NCBI GenBank assembly: GCA_964575895.1
Contig: CAZNTE010000013.1
Location: forward strand, 7,723-71,722
DNA: 64,000 nucleotides
DNA from: Gudongella sp964575895
GTDB taxonomy: Bacteria; Bacillota; Clostridia; Tissierellales; Tissierellaceae
Reading direction: 5' to 3'
Position numbers and translations under genes: made by a program. The notes beneath the pieces were generated by a model. It saw only the letters and a list, made by a program, of their open reading frames with translations, was not told the DNA's origin and did not search any database. Below, piece by piece: positions 1-9,227 of this stretch (position 1 is its first letter; every line of letters starts with the position of its first letter).

Positions 1-882
1 AGAATTTGACTTTATTATTACTTCACCATTAGATATGGAAAGTTTTACCAAGTTCGCCTTCTCTTCTTTTGCTAATAGGGATGCTCTTTCTAATCCGTTT
101 TGTAAATTTCTTCTATTTATTATGACTTTAGTTTTGTGTTCACTTCTCATAATATCTTTATAATTAAAGAATTGACCTTCAAGTAACTTAGTATACATAA
201 TTGTTTCACCTAAGTTAAATATTGCTTGTCCATGAGACATGCTAACAACTAATTCTTCTTCTTTTTCTTCTAGAATTTTATTTAATTCATTTAATGATCT
301 TCCAGGTATTATAATTTTTGCTTCAATATCAGTTGAAGTATTTACCTTTCTTAAAGCTAATCGATATCCATCTAAAGATACAAAATTTATAACTCCATCA
401 GCTATTTCAAGAAGTACTCCTGTTAACGATGGCCTTGTCTCGTCTTGAGTTGTAGCAAATACAGTTTGTCTTATTGCTTCTTTAAATAGATCCTTAGAAA
501 TACTAAATTGATTTTCTTCAATCACTGGAGGTAAATCAGGATAATCATCTCCAGAATTACCTATAATATTAAACTCTGCATTTTGACATATGATATTAAC
601 ATGATTCTCTTTAACATTAAAGAATATAGTATCATCTGGTAACTTCTTTACTATATCTCCAAAAATTCTTGAATTTAGTACAATTTTTCCCTTTTCCTCA
701 ACTTTTGCATCTAAAAATGTCTCTATGCTAATTTCAAGATCAGTTGCGGTCAACTTTATTGCATTATCTTTTGCTTCAATAAGTATTCCATCTAATATCT
801 GTAATGTTGATCTTGAGGAAATACCTCTTTGAGCTATAGTTATGTGTTTTGCCAAGTCTCTTTGTTCAACTCTAAATTTCAT
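1..882 (-). CDS. dnaN: DNA polymerase III beta sliding clamp (3' end outside window)
   Basis: The reverse strand is open from ATG at 882 to the window edge, 294 codons of a protein that is usually about 365 residues, so the C-terminus is missing. The N-terminus begins MKFRVEQRDLAK, and the motifs TRPSLTGVLLE and SLDGYRLAL are typical of the beta clamp. The clamp rings DNA and tethers the replicative polymerase. An AAGGAGG ribosome site lies just upstream (about 891-897). It follows dnaA on the same strand, the usual dnaA-dnaN order at Firmicutes origins. The gap to dnaA holds the DnaA-trio-like element. Confidence 0.97.
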   Translation of the reverse strand, partial: MKFRVEQRDLAKHITIAQRGISSRSTLQILDGILIEAKDNAIKLTATDLEISIETFLDAKVEEKGKIVLNSRIFGDIVKKLPDDTIFFNVKENHVNIICQNAEFNIIGNSGDDYPDLPPVIEENQFSISKDLFKEAIRQTVFATTQDETRPSLTGVLLEIADGVINFVSLDGYRLALRKVNTSTDIEAKIIIPGRSLNELNKILEEKEEELVVSMSHGQAIFNLGETIMYTKLLEGQFFNYKDIMRSEHKTKVIINRRNLQNGLERASLLAKEEKANLVKLSISNGEVIIKSNS

Positions 883-1052
883 CTCTTTTTCCTCCTTATA
901 TAGAATAATAGAATAAGATACTATAGTAGTAATAGTAGTAGGCACTGTTAATATGTGGATAAGTCTGTTAAGTATTTAAATTATAAAATTTAAGAGAAAT
1001 AATAACATGTGGATAACTATAAAAAATTATCCTAAACTTTCCACAGATAAAT
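883..1052 (-). other. oriC: oriC downstream part: DnaA boxes plus DnaA-trio-like repeats (putative unwinding element)
   Basis: Two perfect DnaA boxes lie in the dnaA-dnaN gap (TTATCCACA on the minus strand at 954-962 and 1008-1016). Reading along the minus strand from the inner box there is a short GC-containing stretch (about 941-947) and then a run of trinucleotides. On the plus strand these are TAG TAG TAA TAG TAG TAG at 924-941, followed by AT-rich DNA to 901. This order (box, GC cluster, trios, AT-rich) matches the basal unwinding system described for Bacillus subtilis. Function is inferred from architecture only. Confidence 0.75.
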
Positions 1053-2384
1053 CTATTTTTTTAAATCCTCAATAATATCATTTAGCTTCTTTTTAAGCAT
1101 CTGATCATTTAATATATCATTATTTATTTTCTCACATGCATGAATAACTGTTGTATGATCTCTTCCCCCAAATTCATCACCGATCTTAGGTAAGGATAAA
1201 TCTGTAAGCTCCCTAGTTAAGTACATTGCTATTTGTCTTGGATATGCAATAGCTCTTGTCCTTTTTTTAGAATTAAATTCATCCATTCTGATACCAAATT
1301 TTTTAGATACTTTATCCTTAATTAAATCAACTGTAATTTCAACGGATTTACTATTGGATATTATATCTTTAAGAGCTTCTTCAGCTAGTTCAATAGTAAT
1401 GGATTTATTTGTTAAGGATGAGTATGCTACAACTTTTATTAAAGCTCCTTCTAATTCTCTTATATTTGAATGTATTTTATCAGCTATTAGAAGCATAACA
1501 TCATCAGGTATTTCTAAATTTTCAAGATTAGCTTTCTTCCTTAATATAGCCATCCTGGTTTCCAGATCAGGAGCTTGAATATCTGTAGTAAGACCCCATT
1601 CAAACCTTGATCTTAATCTATCTTCTAATGTAGGTATGTCTTTTGGTGGTCTATCACTAGATATTATAATTTGTTTATTATTTTCATGTAGAGCATTAAA
1701 AGTATGGAAGAATTCTTCTTGTGTCCCTTCCTTCCCTGCTATAAACTGTATATCATCAATTAACAATACATCAACATTTCTATATTTATTCCTAAACTCT
1801 TCATTCTTATATTCACGTATAGAATTAATTAGTTCATTCGTAAATTTTTCTGAAGAAACATAAACTACTTTTGCTTCAGGATTTTCTGATAATATATAGT
1901 GTCCAATAGCATGCATAAGATGAGTCTTACCAAGACCAACTCCTCCATATATGAATAAGGGATTATAAGCTTGAGCGGGTGCTTCTGCCACTGCTAGACT
2001 AGCTGCATGAGCAAAATCATTACTTTTACCAGTAACAAAAGTATTAAATGTATACTTTGGATTAAGATGAGACTTTATGATAGTTTTTTCATCTACCTTG
2101 TTTCTTGTTGCTTGGGTCACATTATTAATCTCTTCCCCTGGAATAACAAATGAAATTTCATAATTTTCTTTAGTTATTTGCTTAATAGCATTTCTAATGA
2201 GATTGATGTACCTACCTTCAAGTATGCCTTTTGTGAAGTCATTTGGTGCTCCAAGAATAACTTTTCCATCTTTTAGGCTTATGGGTTCTATTGATTTAAG
2301 CCATGTATTAAAGCTGACTTCAGTAAGCTCTACCTTAATTAAACTTAATACATTTTCCCATATCTGTTCCAAGTTTGAGTCCAT
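1053..2384 (-). CDS. dnaA: Chromosomal replication initiator DnaA
   Basis: 443 residues, normal family length. N-terminal domain I (about 1-80), a short linker, AAA+ domain III with Walker A GGVGLGKTH and Walker B LLIDDIQF, and C-terminal domain IV with the DnaA-box-binding signature GGRDHTTVIHA. DnaA binds the boxes on either side of its own gene and opens the origin. The ATG at 2384 is preceded by an AAGGAGG-type ribosome site. The gene diverges from rpmH across the oriC region. Confidence 0.98.
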   Translation of the reverse strand: MDSNLEQIWENVLSLIKVELTEVSFNTWLKSIEPISLKDGKVILGAPNDFTKGILEGRYINLIRNAIKQITKENYEISFVIPGEEINNVTQATRNKVDEKTIIKSHLNPKYTFNTFVTGKSNDFAHAASLAVAEAPAQAYNPLFIYGGVGLGKTHLMHAIGHYILSENPEAKVVYVSSEKFTNELINSIREYKNEEFRNKYRNVDVLLIDDIQFIAGKEGTQEEFFHTFNALHENNKQIIISSDRPPKDIPTLEDRLRSRFEWGLTTDIQAPDLETRMAILRKKANLENLEIPDDVMLLIADKIHSNIRELEGALIKVVAYSSLTNKSITIELAEEALKDIISNSKSVEITVDLIKDKVSKKFGIRMDEFNSKKRTRAIAYPRQIAMYLTRELTDLSLPKIGDEFGGRDHTTVIHACEKINNDILNDQMLKKKLNDIIEDLKK

Positions 2385-2793
2385 TAAATATACCTCCTTA
2401 ATAATTAATCAACAGAGTTATCAACAGAAATAAAAAGAAATTAGTTGATTTTTTTAATTGATTTGTAGTATTATTTTGTGGATTAAAATATCAACTGGTT
2501 GTTGATTAATTTAAAAATAATTTACATTTTAAAAAGTTCCACAGTAAAGTTTATGTATAATTGTGGATAAAAAACACTAATAATTAAGATACTTTAACAT
2601 CTTTAGGTGTAAAAATTTAAAAGTTATGCACAAACTATCCACAAATTGTGTATAACTTTTATTTATCCACTAACTTTACAACTTATCAACATCTCCTTTT
2701 ATATTAACAGATTAAACAACTATATTCAATAAAATTATCCACAGCATCAACAGCAGAAAAATAAGCCAAATGTGGATTGTTGTCAATTAAAAA
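2385..2793. other. oriC: Replication origin oriC, upstream DnaA-box cluster
   Basis: This roughly 400-base AT-rich gap between dnaA and rpmH is packed with DnaA boxes. Perfect or consensus boxes: TGTGGATAA 2562-2570, TTATGCACA 2624-2632, TGTGTATAA 2647-2655 and TTATCCACA 2735-2743. One-mismatch boxes: TTATCAACA 2418-2426 and 2683-2691, CTATCCACA 2635-2643, TTATCCACT 2663-2671 and TGTGGATTG 2771-2779. With the boxes between dnaA and dnaN this forms a bipartite origin like that of B. subtilis. No protein-coding gene is visible here. Confidence 0.92.
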
Positions 2794-2795
2794 TC

Positions 2796-2824
2796 TTGAC
2801 ATATACTAGGTGAATACATATAAT
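2796..2824 (+). promoter_or_regulatory. Sigma-A promoter of rpmH operon
   Basis: Perfect -35 TTGACA (2796-2801) and -10 TATAAT (2819-2824) with a 17-base spacer, about 85 bases upstream of the rpmH start. It sits at the edge of the DnaA-box cluster. Confidence 0.9.
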
Positions 2825-2908
2825 TTATAGTAGTGTTTTATGGTTACCTGTAGAAAACTCTATATTTATCATATAGGATTACTGCAATTATCGAAGGAGG
2901 TGTATTTA

Positions 2909-3043
2909 ATGAAAAGAACTTATCAACCAAAAAATAGACAAAGAAGTAAAGAGCATGGTTTTAGAAAAAGAATGAAAACAAGATCTGGAAGAGAAATTTT
3001 AAAAGCTAGAAGAAGAAAAGGTAGAAAAAAACTTTCTGCATAA
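2909..3043 (+). CDS. rpmH: Ribosomal protein L34
   Basis: 44 residues starting MKRTYQPKNRQRSKEHGFRKRM, a highly conserved basic L34 protein of exactly the usual size. It is part of the large ribosomal subunit. A longer reading frame extends upstream, but the AAGGAGG ribosome site at 2894-2900 fixes the ATG at 2909. It is the first gene of the rpmH-rnpA-yidD-yidC-jag cluster. Confidence 0.97.
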   Translation: MKRTYQPKNRQRSKEHGFRKRMKTRSGREILKARRRKGRKKLSA

Positions 3044-3066
3044 GGCCGCTTGTTAGTGGCCTTTTA
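3042..3066 (+). terminator. Weak terminator/attenuator between rpmH and rnpA
   Basis: AAGGCC (3042-3047) pairs with GGCCTT (3058-3063), overlapping the rpmH stop codon and followed by a short T-rich stretch. It probably lowers transcription into rnpA, fitting the greater need for L34 than for RNase P protein. Confidence 0.55.
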
Positions 3067-3095
3067 TTAAAGGCCATTTTAAGGTGGAATTAAGT

Positions 3096-3437
3096 ATGAA
3101 AAAAATTAACAGATTAAGAAAGAATATGGAGTTTAAAAAGGTCTACAAGTCAGGAAAAAACTATTGGAATAGAAACCTAATTCTTTATGTAAGAAAAAAT
3201 GGATTGGAAGAGTCTAGGATTGGAATATCCATTACAAAAAAAGTTGGAAATGCTGTGATTAGGAATAAGATTAAGCGTAGAATCAGAGAAGTAAATAGGG
3301 ACAACTTAATTAACATAAAGAAAGGGTATGATATTGTGATCATACCTAAAAAAAACGCTGTAGATCTTAGTTTTAAAGATTTAGAAAGTGCTGTTAGACA
3401 CATTTACAAGGTATCCGGTTTATTGGAAAACAGGTGA
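3096..3437 (+). CDS. rnpA: Ribonuclease P protein component
   Basis: 113 residues, normal size. It carries the RNase P protein signature region (KVGNAVIRNKIKRRIRE, residues about 48-64) that contacts the catalytic RNA during 5' maturation of tRNAs. The ATG at 3096 has AAGGTGG at 3081-3087. A GTG at 3084 lies inside that ribosome site and is not the start. Confidence 0.96.
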   Translation: MKKINRLRKNMEFKKVYKSGKNYWNRNLILYVRKNGLEESRIGISITKKVGNAVIRNKIKRRIREVNRDNLINIKKGYDIVIIPKKNAVDLSFKDLESAVRHIYKVSGLLENR

Positions 3438-3442
3438 TTATT

Positions 3443-3658
3443 ATGACTAGGATAGCTATATTAGTAATTAAATTCTACCAAAGATATATTTCTAAATATA
3501 TTCTTACTGGGAATAACTGCAGATTTTATCCTACATGTTCAGAGTATGGCTTACAGGCATACTCTAAATACGGATTTTTAAAAGGAACATATCTTACTAC
3601 TAAAAGAGTATTAAGATGTAATCCTTTTCATGAGGGAGGATATGATCCGCTAAAATGA
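3443..3658 (+). CDS. yidD: Membrane protein insertion efficiency factor YidD
   Basis: 71 residues with the family core CRFYPTCSEYG and CNPFHEGGYDP. YidD is a small membrane-associated protein that helps insert proteins with YidC. ATG 3443 is preferred, with AGGTG at 3431-3435; the alternative GTG at 3434 overlaps the rnpA stop. It lies between rnpA and yidC as in most bacteria. Confidence 0.93.
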   Translation: MTRIAILVIKFYQRYISKYILTGNNCRFYPTCSEYGLQAYSKYGFLKGTYLTTKRVLRCNPFHEGGYDPLK

Positions 3659-3672
3659 TGGGAGGTTAACAA

Positions 3673-4389
3673 ATGACTGGATTTCTAGGAAATATACTAG
3701 GATCGTTGTTAAAATTAGTATATGATGTGGTATCATCTGTTATGGGTAGTGAACCATCATCTATTTCTTTTTATGCAATAGCAATAATACTTACTACTAT
3801 AGTGTTTAAACTTATGTTATTGCCAATTAACATTAAACAAACGAGATCAACTCGTAAAATGAGTGAAATACAACCACTTATGAAAGAAATACAAACTAAG
3901 TATAAGAAAGACCCACAGACAATGCAGATAAAAATGCAAGAGTTGTATAAGGAACATAAGTACAATCCAGCCTCAGGTTGTTTAATACTATTAGTACAGT
4001 TACCAATTATATTTGCGTTTTTTGCTGTATTTAGAAACCCAGCACAATATGCATTTACAGAACCAGGACTATATGAAAGTATGGCAAAGAACTTCTTATG
4101 GATAGCGAATCTTGAGAATCCTGATCCTTTTGTATGGGGATTACCAATGCTTTCAGCTTTAACAACATTCATTCAGAGTAAGACAATGGTATCTGCCAGT
4201 GCAGGTGGAGACGCTGCTGCTCAATCAACTCAGAAAATGATGAATTATATGTTACCTGTAATGATTTTTATGGCAGCTAGAGGATTTGCAGCAGGATTAG
4301 CCTTATATTGGGTTGTAGGTAACTTCTTTACGATAGTACAACAGATGGTATCTAATAGGTCGGTTTTAAAGATTAAGGGGGCAAAATAG
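3673..4389 (+). CDS. yidC: Membrane protein insertase YidC/Oxa1
   Basis: 238 residues, the short Gram-positive type without the large periplasmic domain. Hydrophobic segments lie near residues 30-55, 100-120, 150-170 and 195-225, with a basic cytoplasmic loop (about 55-95) and a lysine-containing C-terminus. No lipobox cysteine is seen, unlike SpoIIIJ-type lipoprotein forms. It inserts membrane proteins alone or with SecYEG. The ribosome site GGGAGG lies just before the ATG. Confidence 0.95.
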   Translation: MTGFLGNILGSLLKLVYDVVSSVMGSEPSSISFYAIAIILTTIVFKLMLLPINIKQTRSTRKMSEIQPLMKEIQTKYKKDPQTMQIKMQELYKEHKYNPASGCLILLVQLPIIFAFFAVFRNPAQYAFTEPGLYESMAKNFLWIANLENPDPFVWGLPMLSALTTFIQSKTMVSASAGGDAAAQSTQKMMNYMLPVMIFMAARGFAAGLALYWVVGNFFTIVQQMVSNRSVLKIKGAK

Positions 4390-4391
4390 TT

Positions 4392-5018
4392 ATGAAATTT
4401 GTTGTTAAAACCTCTAAAACCGTTGATGATGCAATAAAAGAAGCCTTAGAAGAATTAAATGTAACTAGAGATGAAGTTGAAGTAGAAGTCATCGAGGAAG
4501 CTTCCAAAGGTCTTTTTGGAATATTAGGAACTAAAGAAGCTAAAGTTAAAGTTACATTAATAAATGACCCTGAAGAAAAAGCGGATAAATTTCTAGACGG
4601 AATTCTAAGGGGAATGGGTATAGTTGCACTTCACGATATTAAGTTAGAAAACGATATGTTATATATTGATATAAACAGTATCTCTTCTACAGATATGGGA
4701 ATACTTATTGGGAAAAGAGGTAATACTCTTGACTCAATACAATATCTATTAAGCTTAGCAATAAATAAAGATAGAGAAAAATATCTAAAGGTTGTCTTAG
4801 ATTCTGAAGGATATAGACAAAAAAGAGAAGAAACTTTAGTTAAACTGGCTAAGAAAATGGCTGAAAAAGCAACTTATTCTAAAAGACCAGTTAAACTAGA
4901 ACCTATGAATCCTTATGAGAGAAGAATAATTCACTCAGCATTGCAGAATTTTAATGGAGTCAATACTTACAGTGAAGGAAATGAACCTTACAGAAGAGTA
5001 GTTATAGTATCCAAGTAG
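4392..5018 (+). CDS. jag: RNA-binding protein Jag/KhpB
   Basis: 208 residues. An N-terminal Jag domain (1-52) is followed by a KH-like domain with GILIGKRGNTLDSIQYL (about 103-119) and a C-terminal R3H domain (about 145-208, with ERRIIHSALQ). Known homologues bind RNA with KhpA and affect cell elongation or sporulation. It starts three bases after the yidC stop, so translation is probably coupled. Confidence 0.94.
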   Translation: MKFVVKTSKTVDDAIKEALEELNVTRDEVEVEVIEEASKGLFGILGTKEAKVKVTLINDPEEKADKFLDGILRGMGIVALHDIKLENDMLYIDINSISSTDMGILIGKRGNTLDSIQYLLSLAINKDREKYLKVVLDSEGYRQKREETLVKLAKKMAEKATYSKRPVKLEPMNPYERRIIHSALQNFNGVNTYSEGNEPYRRVVIVSK

Positions 5019-5021
5019 ATA

Positions 5022-5048
5022 AGAGCCCGAATGGGCTTTTATTTTTTT
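5022..5048 (+). terminator. Terminator after jag
   Basis: AGCCC-GAAT-GGGCT hairpin (5024-5037) followed by a T-rich run. Confidence 0.85.
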
Positions 5049-5082
5049 ACGACTACCCTTCCCCACTTATCTTTTATATAGT

Positions 5083-5110
5083 TTGACATGGGAGCATATT
5101 AATGTAAAAT
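5083..5110 (+). promoter_or_regulatory. Promoter of mnmE
   Basis: -35 TTGACA (5083-5088) and -10 TAAAAT (5105-5110), 16-base spacer, about 40 bases before the mnmE start and after the jag terminator. Confidence 0.75.
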
Positions 5111-5150
5111 TAATTTAACAGGTAGTAATGAATTTAGAAGAGGTGATTAT

Positions 5151-6527
5151 ATGTCAGCTACAATAGCTGCTATATCGACTGCAATTGGAGAGTCAGGAAT
5201 AGGTATTGTTAGAATGAGTGGGAAAGATGCCATTCTAATTGGTAAGAATATATTTAAATCTATTAAGGATAAAGAGATAGACCAAGATGATAATAGAAAA
5301 TTATTATATGGTCACATAGTAGATGATGATAATAAAGTAATAGATGAGGTTTTAATTGCGTTTATGGTTGAACCTTATACCTATACAAGAGAAAACATGG
5401 TAGAAATATATTGTCATGGTGGAATAATTCCAGTTAAAAAAATTCTTGAGTTAATCTTAAGTAAAGGAGCTAAATTAGCAGAGCCAGGTGAGTTTACCAA
5501 AAGAGCTTTTTTAAATGGAAGACTTGATTTATCTCAAGCAGAGGCTGTAATAGATATAATAAAAGCAAAGACTGAAGTTAGTTATGATGTTTCATTGAAT
5601 CAGTTAGAAGGGAGCTTAAGTAGAGAGGTTGAGTCAATTAGAGGTATATTACTTCAAATGATAGCTCACATTGAGGTTTCCATTGATTTTCCAGAAGATG
5701 ATATAGAGGAAGTTACCTATGAAGAATTGGAAGAAAATGGAAATAAAGTTCTAAATAGAATAGAATCTCTTCTTAATACTGCACAAAGGGGTAAAATCCT
5801 AAGAGATGGCTTAAATACAGTAATATTAGGAAAACCAAATGTTGGAAAATCATCTCTTCTGAATGCGGTACTAAGAGAAAACAGGGCTATTGTAACTGAT
5901 ATTCCAGGCACAACAAGGGATGTTATAGAAGAATACATTAATATTGATGGAATTCCTCTTAAGATAATTGATACTGCTGGAATAAGAGAAACTAACGATT
6001 TAGTTGAAAAAATTGGTGTTGACAGGGCTAAAGACAGTCTTAAAAACGCTGATTTGATCATAGCAATATTTGATATATCAAGAGACTTATCAGAAGAAGA
6101 CTACCACATAATAGACTTGATTAAGGATAAGAAGACTATAGTATTACTGAACAAGACGGATTTACCAAATAAATATGATGAAAATCACTTTAGAGATTAT
6201 TTTAAGGAGATAGAGATTATTTATACATCAATGACAGAGGGTGTAGGAATAGAAGAATTGGAAAATAGCATTAGGAACATGTTTTATCAAGGAGACATTA
6301 AGGTTGACTCAACTATGATTATTAACAATTTAAGACATAAAAATCAGCTGGAACTATCAAAATCAAATATTGATAGTGTATTAGATGATCTTAAGAATAG
6401 AGTACCATTGGATTGCTTAGAAGTGGACTTAAAAAATTGTTGGGAGAATCTTGGTGAAATTACAGGAGAAAGTATTACAGAAGATATTTTAGATAAGATC
6501 TTTAAGGAATTTTGTATAGGAAAATAG
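5151..6527 (+). CDS. mnmE: tRNA uridine-5-carboxymethylaminomethyl synthesis GTPase MnmE
   Basis: 458 residues. N-terminal tetrahydrofolate-binding domain (1-120), a helical domain, and an inserted G domain with G1 GKPNVGKSS, the TTRD switch, G3 DTAG and G4 NKTD. The protein ends in the invariant CIGK motif, whose cysteine is needed for activity. With MnmG it modifies U34 of certain tRNAs. It is followed directly by mnmG, its partner. Confidence 0.97.
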   Translation: MSATIAAISTAIGESGIGIVRMSGKDAILIGKNIFKSIKDKEIDQDDNRKLLYGHIVDDDNKVIDEVLIAFMVEPYTYTRENMVEIYCHGGIIPVKKILELILSKGAKLAEPGEFTKRAFLNGRLDLSQAEAVIDIIKAKTEVSYDVSLNQLEGSLSREVESIRGILLQMIAHIEVSIDFPEDDIEEVTYEELEENGNKVLNRIESLLNTAQRGKILRDGLNTVILGKPNVGKSSLLNAVLRENRAIVTDIPGTTRDVIEEYINIDGIPLKIIDTAGIRETNDLVEKIGVDRAKDSLKNADLIIAIFDISRDLSEEDYHIIDLIKDKKTIVLLNKTDLPNKYDENHFRDYFKEIEIIYTSMTEGVGIEELENSIRNMFYQGDIKVDSTMIINNLRHKNQLELSKSNIDSVLDDLKNRVPLDCLEVDLKNCWENLGEITGESITEDILDKIFKEFCIGK

Positions 6528-6549
6528 TGATTTATGAAAGGTGAACCAT

Positions 6550-8460
6550 ATGATAGAAACTAAAACATATAATGGTGGAGACTTTGATCTTGCAGTTATA
6601 GGAGCAGGTCACGCAGGAGTTGAGGCTGCTTTAGCAGCTAGTAGAATGGGCTTAAAAACCATAATGCTAACTATTAGTTTAGATGGCATTGTTGCATTGT
6701 CATGCAATCCTAATATTGGAGGTACAGGGAAAGGTCATTTAGTTAGAGAAATTGATGCTCTTGGAGGAGAAATGGCTGTTAATATAGATAAGTCATTCAT
6801 TCAGAGCAGAATGTTGAATATATCTAAAGGTCCTGCTGTACATTCTTTAAGAGTGCAGGCTGATAAAAAGTCATACCACATAGAAATGAAGAAAATAATT
6901 GAAGATGAGAAGAATTTAACCTTAAGACAAGGAGAAGTTATTAGCATACTCATAGAAGATAATAAGATAAAGGGAGTATTAACAAGGACTGGAGCTATTT
7001 ATAGTAGTAAGGCTGTGGTAGTAGCAACAGGAACTTATCTTGGAGGAATGGTATATATTGGCGAAGTGAGTTATCAATCTGGACCAGATGGTATGTTTCC
7101 TTCCCTTCTTCTATCAGAATCTTTGAAGGAACAGGGATTCAATCTTAGGAAAATGAAGACTGGGACACCAGCTAGAGTCCATAAAGACTCAATAGACTAC
7201 AGTGTAATGGAGATCCAGCCAGGCGATGATGAGGTAGTGCCATTTTCGTTCTTAAATATGAATAAGGAATTCAAAGTTGATCAGGTTCCATGTTATTTAA
7301 CATATACCACAGTGGAAACCCACGATATTATAAGGGCAAATTTGGACAGATCTCCAATGTTTGCTGGATATATTGAAGGAGTAGGCCCTAGATATTGTCC
7401 ATCAATTGAAGATAAGGTAGTAAGATTTGCAGACAGGGATAAACATCAGGTATTTATAGAGCCAGAGGGTCTAACTACTAAGGAAATGTATGTTCAAGGT
7501 GTAAGTTCTTCATTACCTGAAGAAGTTCAGATTGAAATGTATAGAAAGATTAAAGGGTTGGAAAATGTTCAATTTATGAGGAGTGCATATGCAATTGAAT
7601 ATGATTCAATCGATCCAACTATACTAAAGAGATCTCTTGAACATAAGCATATTTCTAATCTATTCTTTGCTGGACAGATAAATGGATCATCAGGTTACGA
7701 AGAGGCTGCTGCACAGGGATTAATTGCAGGAATTAATGCAGCACAAAACATACTGGGCAAAGATCCTTTTGTTCTGGATAGGTCGGAAGCTTATATAGGT
7801 GTTTTAATAGACGACTTAGTTACTAAAGGAACTGATGAGCCCTATAGAATGATGACTTCAAGAGCTGAATATAGACTTACCTTAAGGCAAGATAATGCAG
7901 ATTTAAGATTAACTAAAAAAGGATACGAATTAGGTTTGGTGACTGAAGAAAGATATAGATTGACTATTGAAAAAGAAAAATTGATCAATGATGAACTTCT
8001 AAGACTACAAAAGATTATTTTAACACCAACAGAGGAAATCAATGGGAAACTATCAGCCTTAAATTCTGTTCCCTTAAAAACTGCAATAAGCCTTTATGAC
8101 TTGATTAGAAGACCTGAGATAACTTATGATTTCACAGATGTTTTTGATGATATGAGGCCTATTCTGAATAAAGAAATAAGACTTCAGGTTGAAACCCACA
8201 TTAAATATGAGGGTTATATTAAGAAGCAAATGCAACAGATAGAACAATTTAAAAAACTTGAAAATAAAATACTACCAGAGGATATTTTTTATAAAAATGT
8301 AAGGGGACTAAGTAATGAAGCTGTACAGAAACTAACCAAAATACAGCCAGATTCCATAGGTCAAGCTTCCAGGATATCAGGAGTATCCCCATCAGATATA
8401 AATGTATTACTTATCCATCTTGAACAGAGAAGAAGGAGGGATAATAATGGAAATGAATAG
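6550..8460 (+). CDS. mnmG: tRNA uridine-5-carboxymethylaminomethyl synthesis enzyme MnmG (GidA)
   Basis: 636 residues. The N-terminal FAD-binding motif is VIGAGHAGVEAA, with family motifs SCNPNIGGTGKGHLV and GQINGSSGYEEAAAQGL. The C-terminal helical domain binds MnmE. ATG 6550 is chosen because AAAGGTG at 6537-6543 gives normal spacing; GTG 6541 lies within that site. Its end overlaps rsmG by 14 bases. Confidence 0.97.
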   Translation: MIETKTYNGGDFDLAVIGAGHAGVEAALAASRMGLKTIMLTISLDGIVALSCNPNIGGTGKGHLVREIDALGGEMAVNIDKSFIQSRMLNISKGPAVHSLRVQADKKSYHIEMKKIIEDEKNLTLRQGEVISILIEDNKIKGVLTRTGAIYSSKAVVVATGTYLGGMVYIGEVSYQSGPDGMFPSLLLSESLKEQGFNLRKMKTGTPARVHKDSIDYSVMEIQPGDDEVVPFSFLNMNKEFKVDQVPCYLTYTTVETHDIIRANLDRSPMFAGYIEGVGPRYCPSIEDKVVRFADRDKHQVFIEPEGLTTKEMYVQGVSSSLPEEVQIEMYRKIKGLENVQFMRSAYAIEYDSIDPTILKRSLEHKHISNLFFAGQINGSSGYEEAAAQGLIAGINAAQNILGKDPFVLDRSEAYIGVLIDDLVTKGTDEPYRMMTSRAEYRLTLRQDNADLRLTKKGYELGLVTEERYRLTIEKEKLINDELLRLQKIILTPTEEINGKLSALNSVPLKTAISLYDLIRRPEITYDFTDVFDDMRPILNKEIRLQVETHIKYEGYIKKQMQQIEQFKKLENKILPEDIFYKNVRGLSNEAVQKLTKIQPDSIGQASRISGVSPSDINVLLIHLEQRRRRDNNGNE

Positions 8461-9166
8461 TTTGTTAGAATCTGCTTCTAAGTGTATGGGAATAGATTTA
8501 AATCAAGATATGGTAGAAGAATTTAGTAAATATAAGGCAATGCTTAAAGAATGGAATGAAAAGATAAATATTACTAGCATAACAGAGGATGATGAAATAG
8601 ACCTAAAACACTTTGCAGATAGCCTGAGTATTTTAAAATCAGGGCAGTTTAACGGAAATAAAAAAGTTATTGATGTAGGCACTGGAGGAGGATTCCCGGG
8701 ATTGCCACTTAAGATATATAATAAGGATCTAGATGTTACATTGCTAGACAGTTTAAACAAGCGAATTATATTTCTAAACGAAGTTATTGAAGAACTAAAA
8801 ATGGATAGGATAACACCTTTACATGGCAGAGCAGAAGAGCTGGGAATAAAATCTGAGTTTAGAGAGCAATTTGATGTTTGCGTATCAAGAGCAGTGGCAT
8901 CATTAGATACATTGAGTGAATACTGTATTCCATTTGTGAAGGTAGGCGGATACTTCATATCCATGAAAGGGCCACAGGTTGAAGAAGAGGTTAATTTAAG
9001 TTCTAAGGCTATAGATGTTCTAGGATGTAAGGTTGAAGATGTAATATATGTGACATTACCAGGTACTGATATTACTCACTCACTCATAGTCATTAAGAAA
9101 GAAAGAAATACTCCAAAAAAGTATCCGAGAGGTGGAGGAAAACCTAAAAAAACACCTATTAAATAG
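8447..9166 (+). CDS. rsmG: 16S rRNA m7G527 methyltransferase RsmG (GidB)
   Basis: 239 residues with the SAM-binding signature VIDVGTGGGFPGLPL (about 73-87). It methylates G527 of 16S rRNA. ATG 8447 has GGAGGG just upstream. The start lies inside the end of mnmG, implying coupled translation. The lysine- and proline-rich C-terminus is common in this family. Confidence 0.96.
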   Translation: MEMNSLLESASKCMGIDLNQDMVEEFSKYKAMLKEWNEKINITSITEDDEIDLKHFADSLSILKSGQFNGNKKVIDVGTGGGFPGLPLKIYNKDLDVTLLDSLNKRIIFLNEVIEELKMDRITPLHGRAEELGIKSEFREQFDVCVSRAVASLDTLSEYCIPFVKVGGYFISMKGPQVEEEVNLSSKAIDVLGCKVEDVIYVTLPGTDITHSLIVIKKERNTPKKYPRGGGKPKKTPIK

Positions 9167-9201
9167 TTTGAAACCATTGAAATCACTATCATAAGAGCAA
9201 A

Positions 9202-9217
9202 TGTTCCACGTGAAACA
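9202..9217. promoter_or_regulatory. parS: parS site upstream of parA
   Basis: TGTTCCACGTGAAACA is a one-mismatch palindrome matching the bacterial ParB-binding site, centred on CACGTG. It lies about 90 bases before parA. ParB would load here as a clamp for origin segregation. Confidence 0.93.
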
Positions 9218-9227
9218 TTTTTTATTA

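Noticed and set aside
239..448. Plus-strand open frame inside the dnaN region
   Set aside because: Antisense shadow of dnaN, no ribosome site or family resemblance.
3771..4172. Minus-strand 133-codon frame opposite yidC
   Set aside because: Antisense to a clear, conserved gene; composition mirrors the complement of a membrane protein.
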